A DNA stretch of 64,000 bases from Megalobrama amblycephala (GCF_018812025.1 NC_063063.1:679501-743500), one strand, 5' to 3'. Positions 11,199-22,669 are shown, counted from the first letter of the stretch. Made by a program: numbers and translations. Notes: generated by a model from the letters alone, not told the origin.

Positions 11199-11450
11199 TT
11201 CAGCATTGATAATAATCATAAATGTTTCTTGAGCAGCAAATCATCATATCAGAATGATTTCTGAAGGATCATGTGACACTGAAGACTGGAGTAATGATGC
11301 TGAAAATTCAGCTTTGATCACAGGAATAAATTACACTTTACTATATATTCACATAGAAAACAGCTGTTTTACATTCTAATAATATTTCACAATTTTTACT
11401 GTATATTTAATTAAATAAATGCAGCTGTGGTGAGCAGAAGAGACTCTTTA
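11199..11450 (-). mobile_element. Unexpanded inverted copy of the dispersed repeat
   Basis: Reverse complement of the element at 8185-9835: CTTGAGCAGCAAATCATCAT, GACACTGAAGACTGGAGTAA, GGAATAAATTACACTTTACT and AAATGCAGCTGTGGTGAGCA follow in order. It holds only one copy of the 113-bp segment and no insertion, so it serves as the reference for both changes in the other copy. Confidence 0.8.
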
Positions 11451-11577
11451 ACAAACATTTTGACCGGTATAGTGTTTGTAATGCATCACATGCTGCTCTC
11501 AGATAGGGAAAGGATCATAACACGCGTGTATTTCTGCCTTCTGTTTTTAAAGTTCACCTCCCGTAGGATGTTTATAG

Positions 11578-12563
11578 AAAGTCTAGCCGGGTTAAAAACA
11601 ACCCAGTCGCAGGGTTAAAACACCCCAATCGCAGGGTTAAAACAACCCAATCGCTGGGTTAAAAGCAACCCAATCGCAGGGTTAAAACACCCCAATCGCA
11701 GGGTTAAAACAACCTAATCGCAGGGTTAAAACAACCCAATCGCAGGGTTAAAACAACCCAATTGCAGGGTTAAAACAACCCAATCGCCGGGTTAAAAACA
11801 ACCCAATCGCAGGGTTAAAAGCAACCCAATCGCAGGGTTAAAACACCCCAATCGCCGGGTTAAAACAACCCAATCGCAGGGTTAAAACAACCCAATTGCA
11901 GGGTTAAAACAACCCAATCGCAGGGTTAAAACACCCCAATCGCCGGGTTAAAAACACCCCAATCGCAGGGTTAAAACAACCCAATCGCCCGGTTAAAAAC
12001 AACTCAATCGCCGGGTTAAAACACCCCAATCGCCAGGTTAAAACAACCCAATCGCAGGGTTAAAACACCCCAAACGCCGGGTTAAAACAACCCAATCGCA
12101 GGGTTAAAACACCCCAAATGCCGGGTTAAAAACAACTCAATTGCCGGGTTAAAACAACCCAATCGCCGGGTTAAAACAGCCCAATCGCCGGGTTAAAACA
12201 ACCCAATTGCTGGGTTAAAAACAACCCAATCGCAGGGTTAAAAACAACCCAATCGCCGGGTTAAAACAACCCAATCGCAGGGTTAAAACACCCCAAATGC
12301 CGGGTTAAAAACAACTCAATTGCCGGGTTAAAACAACCCAATCGCCGGGTTAAAACAGCCCAATCGCCGGGTTAAAACAACCCAATTGCTGGGTTAAAAA
12401 CAACCCAATCGCAGGGTTAAAAACAACCCAATCGCCGGGTTAAAAACAACCCAATCGCCGGATTAAAACAATCCAATCGCTGGGTTAATAAACAACTCAG
12501 TCGCCGGGTTTGTCCATATTAACCCAACTTGGGTCATTTTTTAATCCAGCATTTTTTAGAGTG
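11578..12563. repeat. 22/23-bp GGGTTAAAACAACCCAATCGC minisatellite with MITE right end
   Basis: About 42 units of GGGTTAAAACAACCC plus AATCGCA/AATCGCC, with frequent one-base length variants in the A run. Each unit has inverted arms GGGTT/AACCC. An eight-unit block recurs at an offset of 179 bp (ACCCCAAATG at 12111 and 12290). The right edge runs into GGGTTTGTCCATATTAACCC and then CCAGCATTTTTTAGAGTG ending at 12563. This is the inverted terminal repeat of a palindromic MITE family also present at 42938-44691. The left edge is AAGTCTAGCC. Confidence 0.9.
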
Positions 12564-14190
12564 CAGTCATTATTACAGTACTGTTGAGTTTGTTCGAATC
12601 ACCACAAAGTTGTTTTCAAACCACATTCACACTAGTTTAAGTGGTGAGAACTGGTCTGAGGTCAGATGAGGCTCTGTTTGGATCCAGACTCTGACCTAAA
12701 TCTGGACGTCCCACCTGAGATGTATGAAGTTAGCCACAGAATCGCAGTCGCTCTGTTTGCCCTGTTGGTTATAGAAGTTCTGCAGCGTTTCGTCCATGCT
12801 GTGGGAGCGAAGTTTGACAGCTGGAGGACTCTGAGTCAGGAGTGAGATGGTCTGAGTTCACTGAGTGAGTCAACAGCCGTTAGCAGACCGGACTCATAAA
12901 CAAGCTCCATACAGGCCTGGCTGTGTCACATCGACCCTGAAGCCAGTTTAACTCCAGCATCTGCACCCTCGGGTCGAGGACCGCACTGGACACTCAAAAA
13001 TAGCTGTGAATACATTGCTGGAGTCAACACATTAACATAACGATGTCCAAAGGGTCACAACACCATTATGAGAACAAACAGCACGCTGTGTTTTGTATCA
13101 TTCATTTACTTTAAACCAGCATGACTGTCTTTCTTTCTGAATGCACAAAAAAAAAAATGGTTTGGACCCCATTGACTTTCATTGCACCGAGTCTTCTTTG
13201 GTATTCCTCAGGAAAAAAATATGTTTGAGATATACATTTATATTTCTGCATGTAGCAGATGCTTTTATCCAAAGCCACTTATGACATTTTACTTAAAAAT
13301 TGACATCAGATATAAATTTAGTCTTGTTTTTTAAATAAATAAATAATAATAATGCACCAAAATGAATAACAAATAACAAATATCTGCCATTGGGATCAGA
13401 AAAATAAACTTGATTTAAAGGGAAAACAAGTTTTATTTTTCTGACACCATTGACACCATATAATAAAAATAGGTGCATATGATTTACTTTAAGGATTTAT
13501 TGATAAATAATCATATTTATGTTAAAATAGTTATTTATAATATAATATAACCACAATATAATTTTCCTCTTTTGGATAGCAAAACATGATTAAAATTTAA
13601 AGTGCACAGTCTAAGTAATTGTGATTCGATCGAATAACCAATTAATCAATAAATTTAGGCGAGAATAAGCAGTACATGTCTCCTCTCTCCTGCAGTGTCA
13701 GTGCTCGTGGTCCTGATCTGCCGCTGACATGATAAACACAAACAAATGCACATGGAGTCTCGGCCTGCAGCTTCGCTCAATTAACACCTTGATGCTGGAG
13801 CTGCGCGTGCTTCCTTCTCCCACGGCGAGACCGGCTGCATGAGAAAACCAGCCTTGAAAACATACTGCTCCAGCATAGTTACTTCTGCACATCCACTCAT
13901 CTGCGGAGAGAGTATTGATCGAGCATTGGTCCAGGCGAGGCTGGGTATTAATTTGCAGGCTTTGGCAAGGCTAATATATAGTTTTCAGAGCTTTCGATAA
14001 AGTAAAACCACATACGGCTTCTTAATTTGGGCTCATTTTCTCCTCCAAGCACATGTGCGTGCAAGAGTGCAATAGTTCACAGCCCAAAAACAGTCATAAA
14101 ATCATCCACAGCCTCCAGATGCCATCCGTAAACACAGAAAACATGCAGAAAAACATCAAGCTATACTTAAAATTCACTGCAGTTTTCAGC
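12564..14190. other. Intergenic DNA with small MITE fragments
   Basis: No gene supported. Recognisable pieces: TGGACCCCATTGACTTTCAT (about 13165), typical of TTAAAGGG-class fish MITEs; TAGCAGATGCTTTTATCC (about 13254), the reverse complement of a motif abundant in fish repeats; and a palindromic MITE centre at about 13370-13460 (AAATATCTGCCATTGGGATC ... CTGACACCATTG). A 64-codon minus-strand frame at 13698-13892 has no recognisable features. Confidence 0.5.
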
Positions 14191-14510
14191 TGAAATGAAC
14201 ACTAGAGGCAGTAAAACACCAAAAACTTTTATACCTTTTTCGCACAGAGGGGCAGATTATTCATTAATAAAGACTGATTTTCATGCCGTTTCTTGAGCTC
14301 AAAACACTTTTCCCCTAGTGCATGCTTTATAAACTAGCAAATGTTGATGTTTGCATCACATAATCAGCTCCATATGTGAGTCTTTTCTGATGTAATAAAC
14401 TTGCTCTGCAGCTCACCTGATACAGCACTGCTCTTGAAGCAGCTGAATGACATGTTTGCTTCAGAAAGTGTGTTTTAATCTCAGGTTTGCTTTTGTTAAC
14501 ACTGTCAGTC
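14191..14510 (+). repeat. Dispersed repeat, copy 1 (partner at 47271-47660)
   Basis: Shares TGAAATGAACACTAGAGGCA-like sequence, CATCACATAATCAGCT, CAGCTCACCTGATACAGCAC and GTTAACAC...TCAGTC with 47271-47660 in the same order and orientation. Copy 1 lacks about 70 bp present in copy 2 after ACTGCTCTTG. At 47 kb the sequence is part of a TGTTTCCA-bounded element, so this is probably a relic of the same family. Confidence 0.7.
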
Positions 14511-14518
14511 AGGGGTGT

Positions 14519-17059
14519 GTTCCCGTACAACGATGCAAGTCTAGCCAGGTTAAAAACAACCCAATCGCCGGGTTAAAAACAACCCAATCGCCGGGTTAAA
14601 ACACCCCAATCGCCGGGTTAAAAACAACCCAATCGCCGGGTTAAAAACACCCCAATCACCGGGTTAAAACAACCCAATCGCCGGGTTAAAACAACCCAAT
14701 CGCCGGGTTAAAAACAACCCAATCGCCGGGTTAAAAACAACCCAATCGCCGGGTTAAAAACAACCCAATCGCCGGGTTAAAAACACCCCAATCGCCGGGT
14801 TAAAAACAACCCAATCGCCGGGTTAAAAACAACCCAATCGCCGGGTTAAAAACACCCCAATCGCCGGGTTAAAAACAACCCAATCGCCGGGTTAAAAACA
14901 ACCCAATCGCCGGGTTAAAAACACCCCAATCGCCGGGTTAAAACAACCCAATCGCCGGGTTAAAAACAACCCAATCGCCGGGTTAAAACACCCCAATCGC
15001 CGGGTTAAAAACACCCCAATCGCCGGGTTAAAAACAACCCAATCGCCGGGTTAAAAACAACCCAATCGCCGGGTTAAAAACACCCCAATCGCCGGGTTAA
15101 AAACAACCCAATCGCCGGGTTAAAAACAACCCAATCGCCGGGTTAAAAACACCCAATCGCCGGGTTAAAACAACCCAATCGCCGGGTTAAAAACAACCCA
15201 ATCGCCGGGTTAAAACACCCCAATCGCCGGGTTAAAAACACCCCAATCGCCGGGTTAAAAACAACCCAATCGCCGGGTTAAAAACAACCCAATCGCCGGG
15301 TTAAAAACAACCCAATCGCCGGGTTAAAACACCCCAATCGCCGGGTTAAAAACACCCCAATCGCCGGGTTAAAACAACCCAATCGCCGGGTTAAAAACAA
15401 CCCAATCGCCGGGTTAAAACACCCCAATCGCCGGGTTAAAAACACCCCAATCGCCGGGTTAAAACACCCCAATCGCCGGGTTAAAACACCCCAATCGCAG
15501 GGTTAAAAACACCCCAATCGCCGGGTTAAAAACACCCCAATCGCCGGGTTAAAAACACCCCAATCGCCGGGTTAAAAACAACCCAATCGCCGGGTTAAAA
15601 CACCCCAATCGCCGGGTTAAAAACACCCCAATCGCCGGGTTAAAACACCCCAATCGCCGGGTTAAAAACAACCCAATCGCCGGGTTAAAACACCCCAATC
15701 GCAGGGTTAAAAACAACCCAATCGCAGGGTTAAAACACCCCAATCGCCGGGTTAAAAACAACCCAATCGCCGGGTTAAAAACACCCCAATCGCCGGGTTA
15801 AAAACAACCCAATCGCCGGGTTAAAAACAACCCAATCGCCGGGTTAAAAACACCCCAATCGCCGGGTTAAAAACAACCCAATCGCCGGGTTAAAACACCC
15901 CAATCGCAGGGTTAAAAACAACCCAATCGCAGGGTTAAAACACCCCAATCGCCGGGTTAAAAACAACCCAATCGCCGGGTTAAAAACACCCCAATCGCCG
16001 GGTTAAAAACAACCCAATCGCCGGGTTAAAAACAACCCAATCGCCGGGTTAAAAACACCCCAATCGCCGGGTTAAAACAACCCAATCGCCGGGTTAAAAA
16101 CAACCCAATCGCCGGGTTAAAACACCCCAATCGCCGGGTTAAAAACACCCCAATCGCCGGGTTAAAAACACCCCAATCGCCGGGTTAAAAACAACCCAAT
16201 CGCCGGGTTAAAAACAACCCAATCGCCGGGTTAAAACACCCCAATCGCCGGGTTAAAAACACCCCAATCGCCGGGTTAAAACAACCCAATCGCCGGGTTA
16301 AAAACAACCCAATCGCCGGGTTAAAACACCCCAATCGCCGGGTTAAAAACACCCCAATCGCCGGGTTAAAAACAACCCAATCGCCGGGTTAAAACACCCC
16401 AATCGCAGGGTTAAAACAACCCAATCGCAGGGTTAAAACACCCCAATCGCCGGGTTAAAAACAACCCAATCGCCGGGTTAAAAACACCCCAGTCGCCGGG
16501 TTAAAAACACCCCAATCGCCGGGTTAAAAACACCCCAATCGCCGGGTTAAAAACAACCCAATCGCCGGGTTAAAACAACCCAATCGCCGGGTTAAAAACA
16601 ACCCAATCGCCGGGTTAAAAACACCCCAATCGCCGGGTTAAAAACAACCCAATCGCCGGGTTAAAAACAACCCAATCGCCGGGTTAAAAACACCCCAATC
16701 GCCGGGTTAAAACAACCCAATCGCCGGGTTAAAAACAACCCAATCGCCGGGTTAAAACACCCCAATCGCCGGGTTAAAACACCCCAATCGCCGGGTTAAA
16801 AACAACCCAATCGCCGGGTTAAAAACAACCCAATCGCCGGGTTAAAACACCCCAATCGCAGGGTTAAAACAACCCAATCGCAGGGTTAAAACAACCCAAT
16901 CGCCGGGTTAAAAACAACCCAATCGCCGGGTTAAAAACACCCCAATCGCCGGGTTAAAAACACCCCAATCGCCGGGTTAAAAACACCCCAATCGCCGGGT
17001 TAAAAACACCTCAATCGCTGGGTTAAAAACACCCGTGCGTTCCCCGTACAACGATGCAA
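14519..17059. repeat. 22/23-bp GGGTTAAAAACAACCCAATCGCC minisatellite, 2.5 kb
   Basis: About 110 units of GGGTTAAAA(A)CAACCC or CACCCC plus AATCGCC, more homogeneous than the array at 11.6 kb. The left junction AAGTCTAGCC(A/G)GGTTAAAAAC is the same as at 11578. The array is flanked by a direct repeat: TTCCCGTACAACGATGCAA at 14519-14537 and TTCCCCGTACAACGATGCAA at 17040-17059. Minus-strand frames spelling LTRRLGCFNPAIG repeats are simple translations of the units. Confidence 0.92.
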
Positions 17060-17159
17060 CTTGCTGCATTTTCTCAGTTATTTTGCTTCATTTCCAGATT
17101 TAATCATAGGTTCGTTCTTACATACCAGAGCACAAATGCACATGCACACTCTTCAAAAA

Positions 17160-17690
17160 CACTTTAAAGGTGCTCTATGTGAGTTTTTGACTATACTAAA
17201 GCATAAAAATACCATAACATGTTAATCTTTATTAAACATTAATTTCTCTGAAAACCATTGCTACAGCCAGTTATTTTACTTTGAAATTTGCGTTCCGAGT
17301 CGGAATTTCTGATTTTGTTTCGGTCTGTGCAAGACCACACGTTGCCAATTTACCCAATAGTACTTCACCACCCCGGGTTGCCAGTCGGTGGAAACACATG
17401 CAGCAAACTGCAGCCATGGAAGCCAGCGAACAAACTGGGTCAGAGACAGGGTTGCCAGGTTTTCACAACAAAACCTGCTCAATTGCTCCTCAAAATTAGC
17501 CCAAAACTATCACATTTCAGGGGGGTCCCACAGTAAAAATCGCTTTATGGGGGGTAAAATTAGCATTTTTGGCAGGGCTCCCCTGGTAAAATCGCATTCC
17601 AGGGGCTAAATATCACGTTATTTTGGGTCAATTCAACTCGCGGGCATGAAACAACCCGTGGCAACAGTGTAAAAGTAGCCCAATTCAAGT
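17160..17690. mobile_element. Non-autonomous interspersed repeats (two adjoining pieces)
   Basis: 17160-17449 begins TTTAAAGGTGCTCTATGTGA and carries a block (ACTAAAGCATAAAAATACC) common in fish repeats. 17450-17690 starts GGGTTGCCAGGTTTTCACAA and runs through several CAGGGG...TAAAATCGC modules to CCCGTGGCAACAGTGTAAAA, so GTTGCCA and TGGCAAC form inverted ends. Overlapping frames of 68-82 codons on both strands at 17276-17609 fall inside these repeats and are not genes. Confidence 0.55.
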
Positions 17691-18329
17691 TTGTGATGCA
17701 GTTTGCGAATGTTCGTTTGAACGATGGTTTCGGGAAACACCAAATCCCTGAACTGTGTTCGTAACAACGGAACGTCTAATGTTAGTTGTCTAACGATGCT
17801 TTTGGGGAAAAAAGCGATTAATCTTTAGTGCAAATAATATTTCAATTCCAAACTATTGCGATAAATACAACAACCAACAAAATAAAACATCGCCAGATTC
17901 ATGTTCATCTGTTTCGGATGAAACCGAACATGCTTTTAGCGCCACTCACTGGATATTTCACTGTCACGAAACGTGCAAGAAGCAACGTAATTTTGCCACA
18001 GGCATGTTTTTCCCATGAACCTGAAACCGTGTCCTAACCAGATACTGCATGACTCCACGACATGCAATAATAATTCTCTTTTCCGTGTTAATCAGAGTTT
18101 TTTGTCCTAACTATTCTATTTTAGAAACGGTTTCTATTTTTCTGCGACATCGCAACACAAAGTATATGTTTATGTGCTTTATTTAATGTTAAAAGCGTCG
18201 AATGTGAGTTTGAATATCATTTTGTGTGTCTTTTATAGCCGTAAACAACAATGGACGATTCACCTCAGATCTTCAAAATAAATAAAAGGAAACAAGAACG
18301 TTCAAACTCACTGTGAACAGACAAGTGTA
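17691..18329. other. Intergenic DNA, no gene seen
   Basis: Contains AACGATGGTTTCGGGAAAC (17721-17739) and TAACGATGCTTTTGGGGAAA (about 17791), a motif pair typical of degraded fish DNA transposons. No other feature supported. Confidence 0.45.
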
Positions 18330-18878
18330 CACTGTAAAAAGTAATATGCTATTATCTACTACTCAAATTTTTACAAGGAATATTATTAATTAAATTCAAC
18401 AAATAGAACTGAGTTAGAATTAATCAAATTAATTCCTTAAATGTCAACCATTTAAAACGAGTAAAATTTAAGTAAAGTTTAAACAAAATTTCTGAATAAC
18501 AGACAGACGTCAAAGATGAATTAAGAGCTCTTTATTATTATTTTTTTGCCAACATTGAAGACACCTGATGATAACAAGCAGAATCACTGAAGGAAAGAGA
18601 AACACAAGAATGAACAGAGTTTTAGATGTTGATGTTGATTTTATTGAAGATGTTTGATCGCCATTACGGTGATCAGTGTTTCTCTTTACCTTTTATGTCA
18701 GTTTGTGGTTTTTGTAATGGTGTTTGCAAATTTTACACATTTTAAATGGTTGACTTTTAAGGAATTAATTTGATGAATTCTAACTCAATTCTTATATGTT
18801 GAATTTAATTAATCACATTGCTTGTAATCTGTTACCACAGTTTTATTGAGTAGCTAGAGTGTAATACTCTTTACAGTG
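18330..18878. mobile_element. Palindromic MITE with CACTGTAAAAAGTAATA ends
   Basis: Left end CACTGTAAAAAGTAATA at 18330; right end TACTCTTTACAGTG at 18865-18878. Long inner arms: TAATTAAATTCAACA with TGTTGAATTTAATTA, GTTAGAATTAATCAAATTAA with TTAATTTGATGAATTCTAAC, and AATGTCAACCATTTAAAA with TTTTAAATGGTTGACTTTT. The centre near 18490-18700 has no coding potential. No clear target-site duplication. Confidence 0.8.
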
Positions 18879-19442
18879 ACAAAGATTGTTTCAGTAACTC
18901 AGTTTGTATTTTTAATAATGTTAAAATGGTGTAATATTCATGAATTTGATTATGTAGGTGGGAACTTGCCGAGAGAGCCCGCCCACACGCTCTCCTGATT
19001 GGCTGTGATTTTTGATTGGCTTTATCGCGTCTCAGAGTGGCATCGCGTCTGGTGTGGACGGTGTAAGTTGCATTAAATGTGAGTGTGAGAGTGTTTGACA
19101 CTACTGCTGACCTGTCCTGATGCAGGATCTTCTCTGAAAATGGATGCTGTTGATGTTGGCTTTAGTTTGCCAGCAGTTCAGTCTTGCTTGGTGAGTGAAA
19201 TACAATATCTCCTGGATAAACACACATAATTGTGAAAAAGGAGCCCTTTCACTTAAAATGGTGCACATGCACTGGCTAAATTTGAGCTGACATCTAATGT
19301 CAATATCTGATTTCTTTAGTCTTCAAGGTCTCTGATGGTTTGTGCGGTAAGAAACGCTCACCGCAAATGATTTCTGCAGCGACATGAATGAGGGCTAGAC
19401 TGAACCATACACCATAATCTAAACACTTCAGCAGTGAGTATG
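18879..19442 (+). other. Intergenic DNA with one weak exon candidate
   Basis: GC-richer stretch with two ATTGGCT boxes (18999, 19015) upstream of a possible short exon at 19126-19190: acceptor GATGCAG, an ATG at 19140, 17 open codons (MDAVDVGFSLPAVQSCL) and a GGTGAGTG donor. The protein is not recognised, and such signals occur by chance, so it is not called as a gene. Confidence 0.2.
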
Positions 19443-19625
19443 GCATTAAAGGGATCGTTCACCCAAAAATGATCATTCTCTCATCATTTATTCACTCAAA
19501 CCTGTGTGACTTTCTTTCTGCAGAACACAAAAGAAGATGTTTTGAAGGATGATTCGACTGTTTTGGTGCATATAATGAAAGTTGAAGCAATATTGAACCC
19601 AGTGAACCTTTTAAAATGTCTTTCC
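19443..19625 (+). mobile_element. Truncated TTAAAGGG-type MITE (ANGEL-like)
   Basis: Begins ATTAAAGGGATCGTTCACCC and continues with AAAAATGATCATTCTC, CTCATCATTTATTCACTCAA and GAACACAAAAGAAGATGTTT, the usual order of the abundant cyprinid MITE class that starts TTAAAGGGATAGTTCACCC. No opposite end was found, so it is a partial copy. Confidence 0.65.
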
Positions 19626-20177
19626 TTTACCCTTTAACATGATCGGATCACTCAAGCCACACGGATGGATTCTGTCCATGAAGGTGTAAATGAAAAAGCA
19701 CGTATTATGTAATAAGATTACGCTACATATAATCAGACAAACTCTCGCTTGATACGTGAGCGATTTGCAGTTCAATTAAGCTTAAAAAGATCCAGATCCA
19801 GTTTGAAACTATTTTACAGGGCCTACAGTAATATGTCACCTGTTTGATTTAGGTTGTTTTACAAGACGTCTCTCGGTTAGTGTTTGTTTAATATTGTGGA
19901 TTATGCAGTGACCCCCAAATATGGGTCCAGTATAAACAGGACAGACGCATATATTTGCATGTTGACAACCCGAACGACAAAATGACTGTGTGTTTGACGT
20001 CTGACCAGAGCTTCTCTGAACGTCTCCCTCACAGCGTGACTTCTGATTGGCTGGCATGCGGCCGGGCCAGAAATAAACAGTTTGTCTGGTTGAAGCGTGT
20101 TTGACGTTTGATTCTGCTGAGCGCACAAGCCATGTTCTGTGTGTCGTAGTTCATTTGTGAGGTAATGAGATCTTCCC

Positions 20178-20326
20178 TGCTCAGGTTCAGCTGCCCTGAT
20201 TCTGTCTCCTCTAAAGGAGTTTTCCAGATCTTTGCTGGACACTCCAACAGATTCTTGATGTTAGGACAATGCCAAATATTTAATAATCATTTCAGCACCT
20301 GTTCTGCAGCTCATATGAGCTCAGTT
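20178..20326 (+). repeat. Direct repeat flanking the TATAA region, copy 1
   Basis: TGCTCAGGTTCAGCTGCCCT, CTTTGCTGGACACTCCAACA and CACCTGTTCTGCAGCTCATA recur in the same order at 21726-21872. Overlapping minus-strand frames of 72-113 codons at 19836-20247 have no recognisable domain and cover this repeat, so they are not called. Confidence 0.8.
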
Positions 20327-20336
20327 CCTCATATTC

Positions 20337-21110
20337 ACTTTATATTATATTATATTATATTATAATTTGAGGTTATGTAATCCAAATACAGTTCATAATG
20401 TAATATAATAAATTAATTTGATGGTATATGTATATTATTATAATGTATATTGTATTATAATAATTTAAAAGATTATTTAAACTGAATATATTAAATGAAT
20501 ATGAAAAGGACTCGAGGTGATAGTAGTGTATACAGGTTCATTGGTTTATATGTTAAGTCTAGTATGGAGGTGTTATTACTTGATTTGCTATAGATAGATG
20601 GAAATGAAGAAGAAGAAAAAAGAAAAAAAAGGGAATGTGTGTGTAGGCATGTATGTATGCATCTGTATCTATGTGAATGCATGGGTTTATGTGAATATAA
20701 GGTAGGTATAAGAGAAGCATCAAATTGTTTTGTATTTAACTAAAGGATAAAAATAGAGAAATGGGGTAGGACTTGAAAAGTTTGTTATGAACTTCTTCCT
20801 ACTCCTTTTTGAACATGGGAATTTCTATAATAATTTTGGAAGATTGTGCTGAGAAGTATATGAGTCAAATTCAGCTGCTATTTTAATTTAATTTTATATA
20901 TGTATGCATGTCTGTATATATATATATTTTTATTTTATTTACATGTTCAAAAAAAAAAAATGTATTTAAAAATCAGGTTACAGTTCATAATATAATATAA
21001 TATAATATAATATAATATAATATAATATAATATAATATAATATAATATAATAATTTGATGTTATATAATCCAATTACAGTTCATAATGTTATATAATAAA
21101 TTAATTTGAT

Positions 21111-21196
<86 letters not shown>

Positions 21197-21650
21197 ATTA
21201 TAATAATTTAAAATGTATTTAAACAAATCCAAATTACAGTTCATAATATAATATAATAAATTAATTTGTTGTAATTTATTTTATAATAATTTAAAATTTA
21301 TATAAAAAATTCCAGTTAGAGTTCATAATATAATATAATATAATATAATATATAATATAATATAATATAATATAATATAATATAATATAATATAATATAA
21401 TATAATAAATTAATTTGATGTTATATTTTATAATTTTCAATTTATATCAAAACAGTTCATAATATACTAATGTAATATAATATAAAATAATATAAAATAT
21501 AATATAATATAAATAATATAATATAATATAATATAATATAATATAATATAATATAATATATATATAATATAATATAATATAATATAATATATACATTAAT
21601 TTGATATTATATATATTTTATATTAAAAAAAGTTACAGTTAGACTGTCAA
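20337..21650. repeat. TATAA pentanucleotide and TA dinucleotide arrays
   Basis: Blocks of (TATAA)n at 20337-20362, 20986-21052, 21325-21405 and 21470-21590, and a pure (TA)n of about 80 bp at 21113-21192. They are separated by short near-repeats containing CAGTTCATAATATAAT and AATTAATTTGATG. A LINE-like tail is embedded. No genes. Confidence 0.92.
20700..20965 (+). mobile_element. LINE-like 3' end fragment
   Basis: GGGGTAGGACTTGAAAAGTT followed by GAACTTCTTCCTACTCCTTT, TTGAACATG and, after A/T-rich DNA, TTTACATGTTC and an A run. This matches the layout of the 3' UTR of fish non-LTR retrotransposons (a GGGTAGGA...CTTCTTCCTACTCC block before the tail). No reverse-transcriptase coding sequence is present, so it would be a 5'-truncated copy. 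Confidence 0.45.
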
Positions 21651-21725
21651 AGTGGCATATATTGTGTAATAATTTAAAAATTTAAATTTAAAAATCATAG
21701 TTCCAGTTCCAGTTTGATTGACGTC

Positions 21726-21872
21726 TGCTCAGGTTCAGCTGCCCTGATTCTGTTTTTCATATCTTTGCTGGACACTCCAACAGATTCTTCGATTATGACA
21801 TATCTGGTGCAGAATCTGAAATATTTAATAATTATTTGAGCACCTGTTCTGCAGCTCATATGATCTCAGCTT
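21726..21872 (+). repeat. Direct repeat flanking the TATAA region, copy 2
   Basis: Second copy of the 20178-20326 segment. It has small deletions around TCTGTTTTTCATATC and an insertion after CAGATTCTTCGATTATGAC. It lies 1548 bp downstream of the first copy, with the TATAA arrays between them. Confidence 0.8.
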
Positions 21873-22669
21873 CTGTTCTCGTGACTTTAACGACAGACCT
21901 TTGAAGACCAGTGGATTGAGGCGAATGAGCATCAGGTGATTTCAGTGAATCAGACGAGTTAAACAGATGGTTTGATCTTTGCGCTGCATCAGGTCGCTCT
22001 CCTAAACGCTCTTTCAGGTTTTTAATACATCAGCTATTGTTGTGATCCTAGATGTGACCTCTTGACCCCTCGACACACCCCTCAGACTGCTGCTCCAATC
22101 ACATGACACTGGCTGAGTGATTACATGGAGATGGTCACCATGGCAACATTAAAGGACATATGGTGGAGTGATTGGACAGGTGGACAGTGTTTGTGTGTAT
22201 GCTGCGCTCATAAATATGTGATTTCTGTGAATGTGCAGTAGATTCAGTGTGTTTGCTGGAGGCCATTTTAGGACAAAACTGTAAATATTACTGATCTGAC
22301 CGCACTGACCATCATATGAGGACCGAACTGAGCTGGATGATGACATCACTGCTCTCCAGAGCTGCTGAATTAATAACTAATGATTTTTACAAGGAATATG
22401 AATCAACACTGAGCTTACTTGAGCTGGACAATGACGATATTTTCTTCTATTTTCTTCAAAATCATGTTCCTGTAACGCTTTGACACAGTCTGCATTGTAA
22501 AAAGATGCTATATAAATAAAGCTGACTTGACTTATTCAATATTAAATTAGGATAAATATCTAATTTATATGCAAATAATGTAAAATAAAAATTATATATA
22601 TATACATACACACAGACATTAATTTTAAATTATGTATTTAATATTCAAAAGTTACAGTTGCAGTGTCAG
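21873..22669. other. Intergenic DNA ending in a fish repeat tail
   Basis: No gene. At about 22375-22540 a known kind of fish repeat tail is seen: TTACTTGAGCTGGACAATGA, TTGACACAGTCTGCATTGTA and GCTATATAAATAAAGCTGAC followed by TTGACTT. Its source family is not identified here. Confidence 0.5.

Noticed and set aside
15278..15761. Minus-strand LTRRLGCFNPAIG repeat frames
   Set aside because: Products of the 22/23-bp unit; frames break wherever unit length changes by one base.
11578..17059. GGGTTA in the units as interstitial telomere repeats
   Set aside because: The hexamer occurs once per 22-23 bp unit and is not in tandem TTAGGG runs. The units derive from a MITE arm.
19836..20247. Three overlapping minus-strand frames of 72-113 codons
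   Set aside because: They conflict with each other, cover a segment duplicated at 21.7 kb, and resemble no protein.
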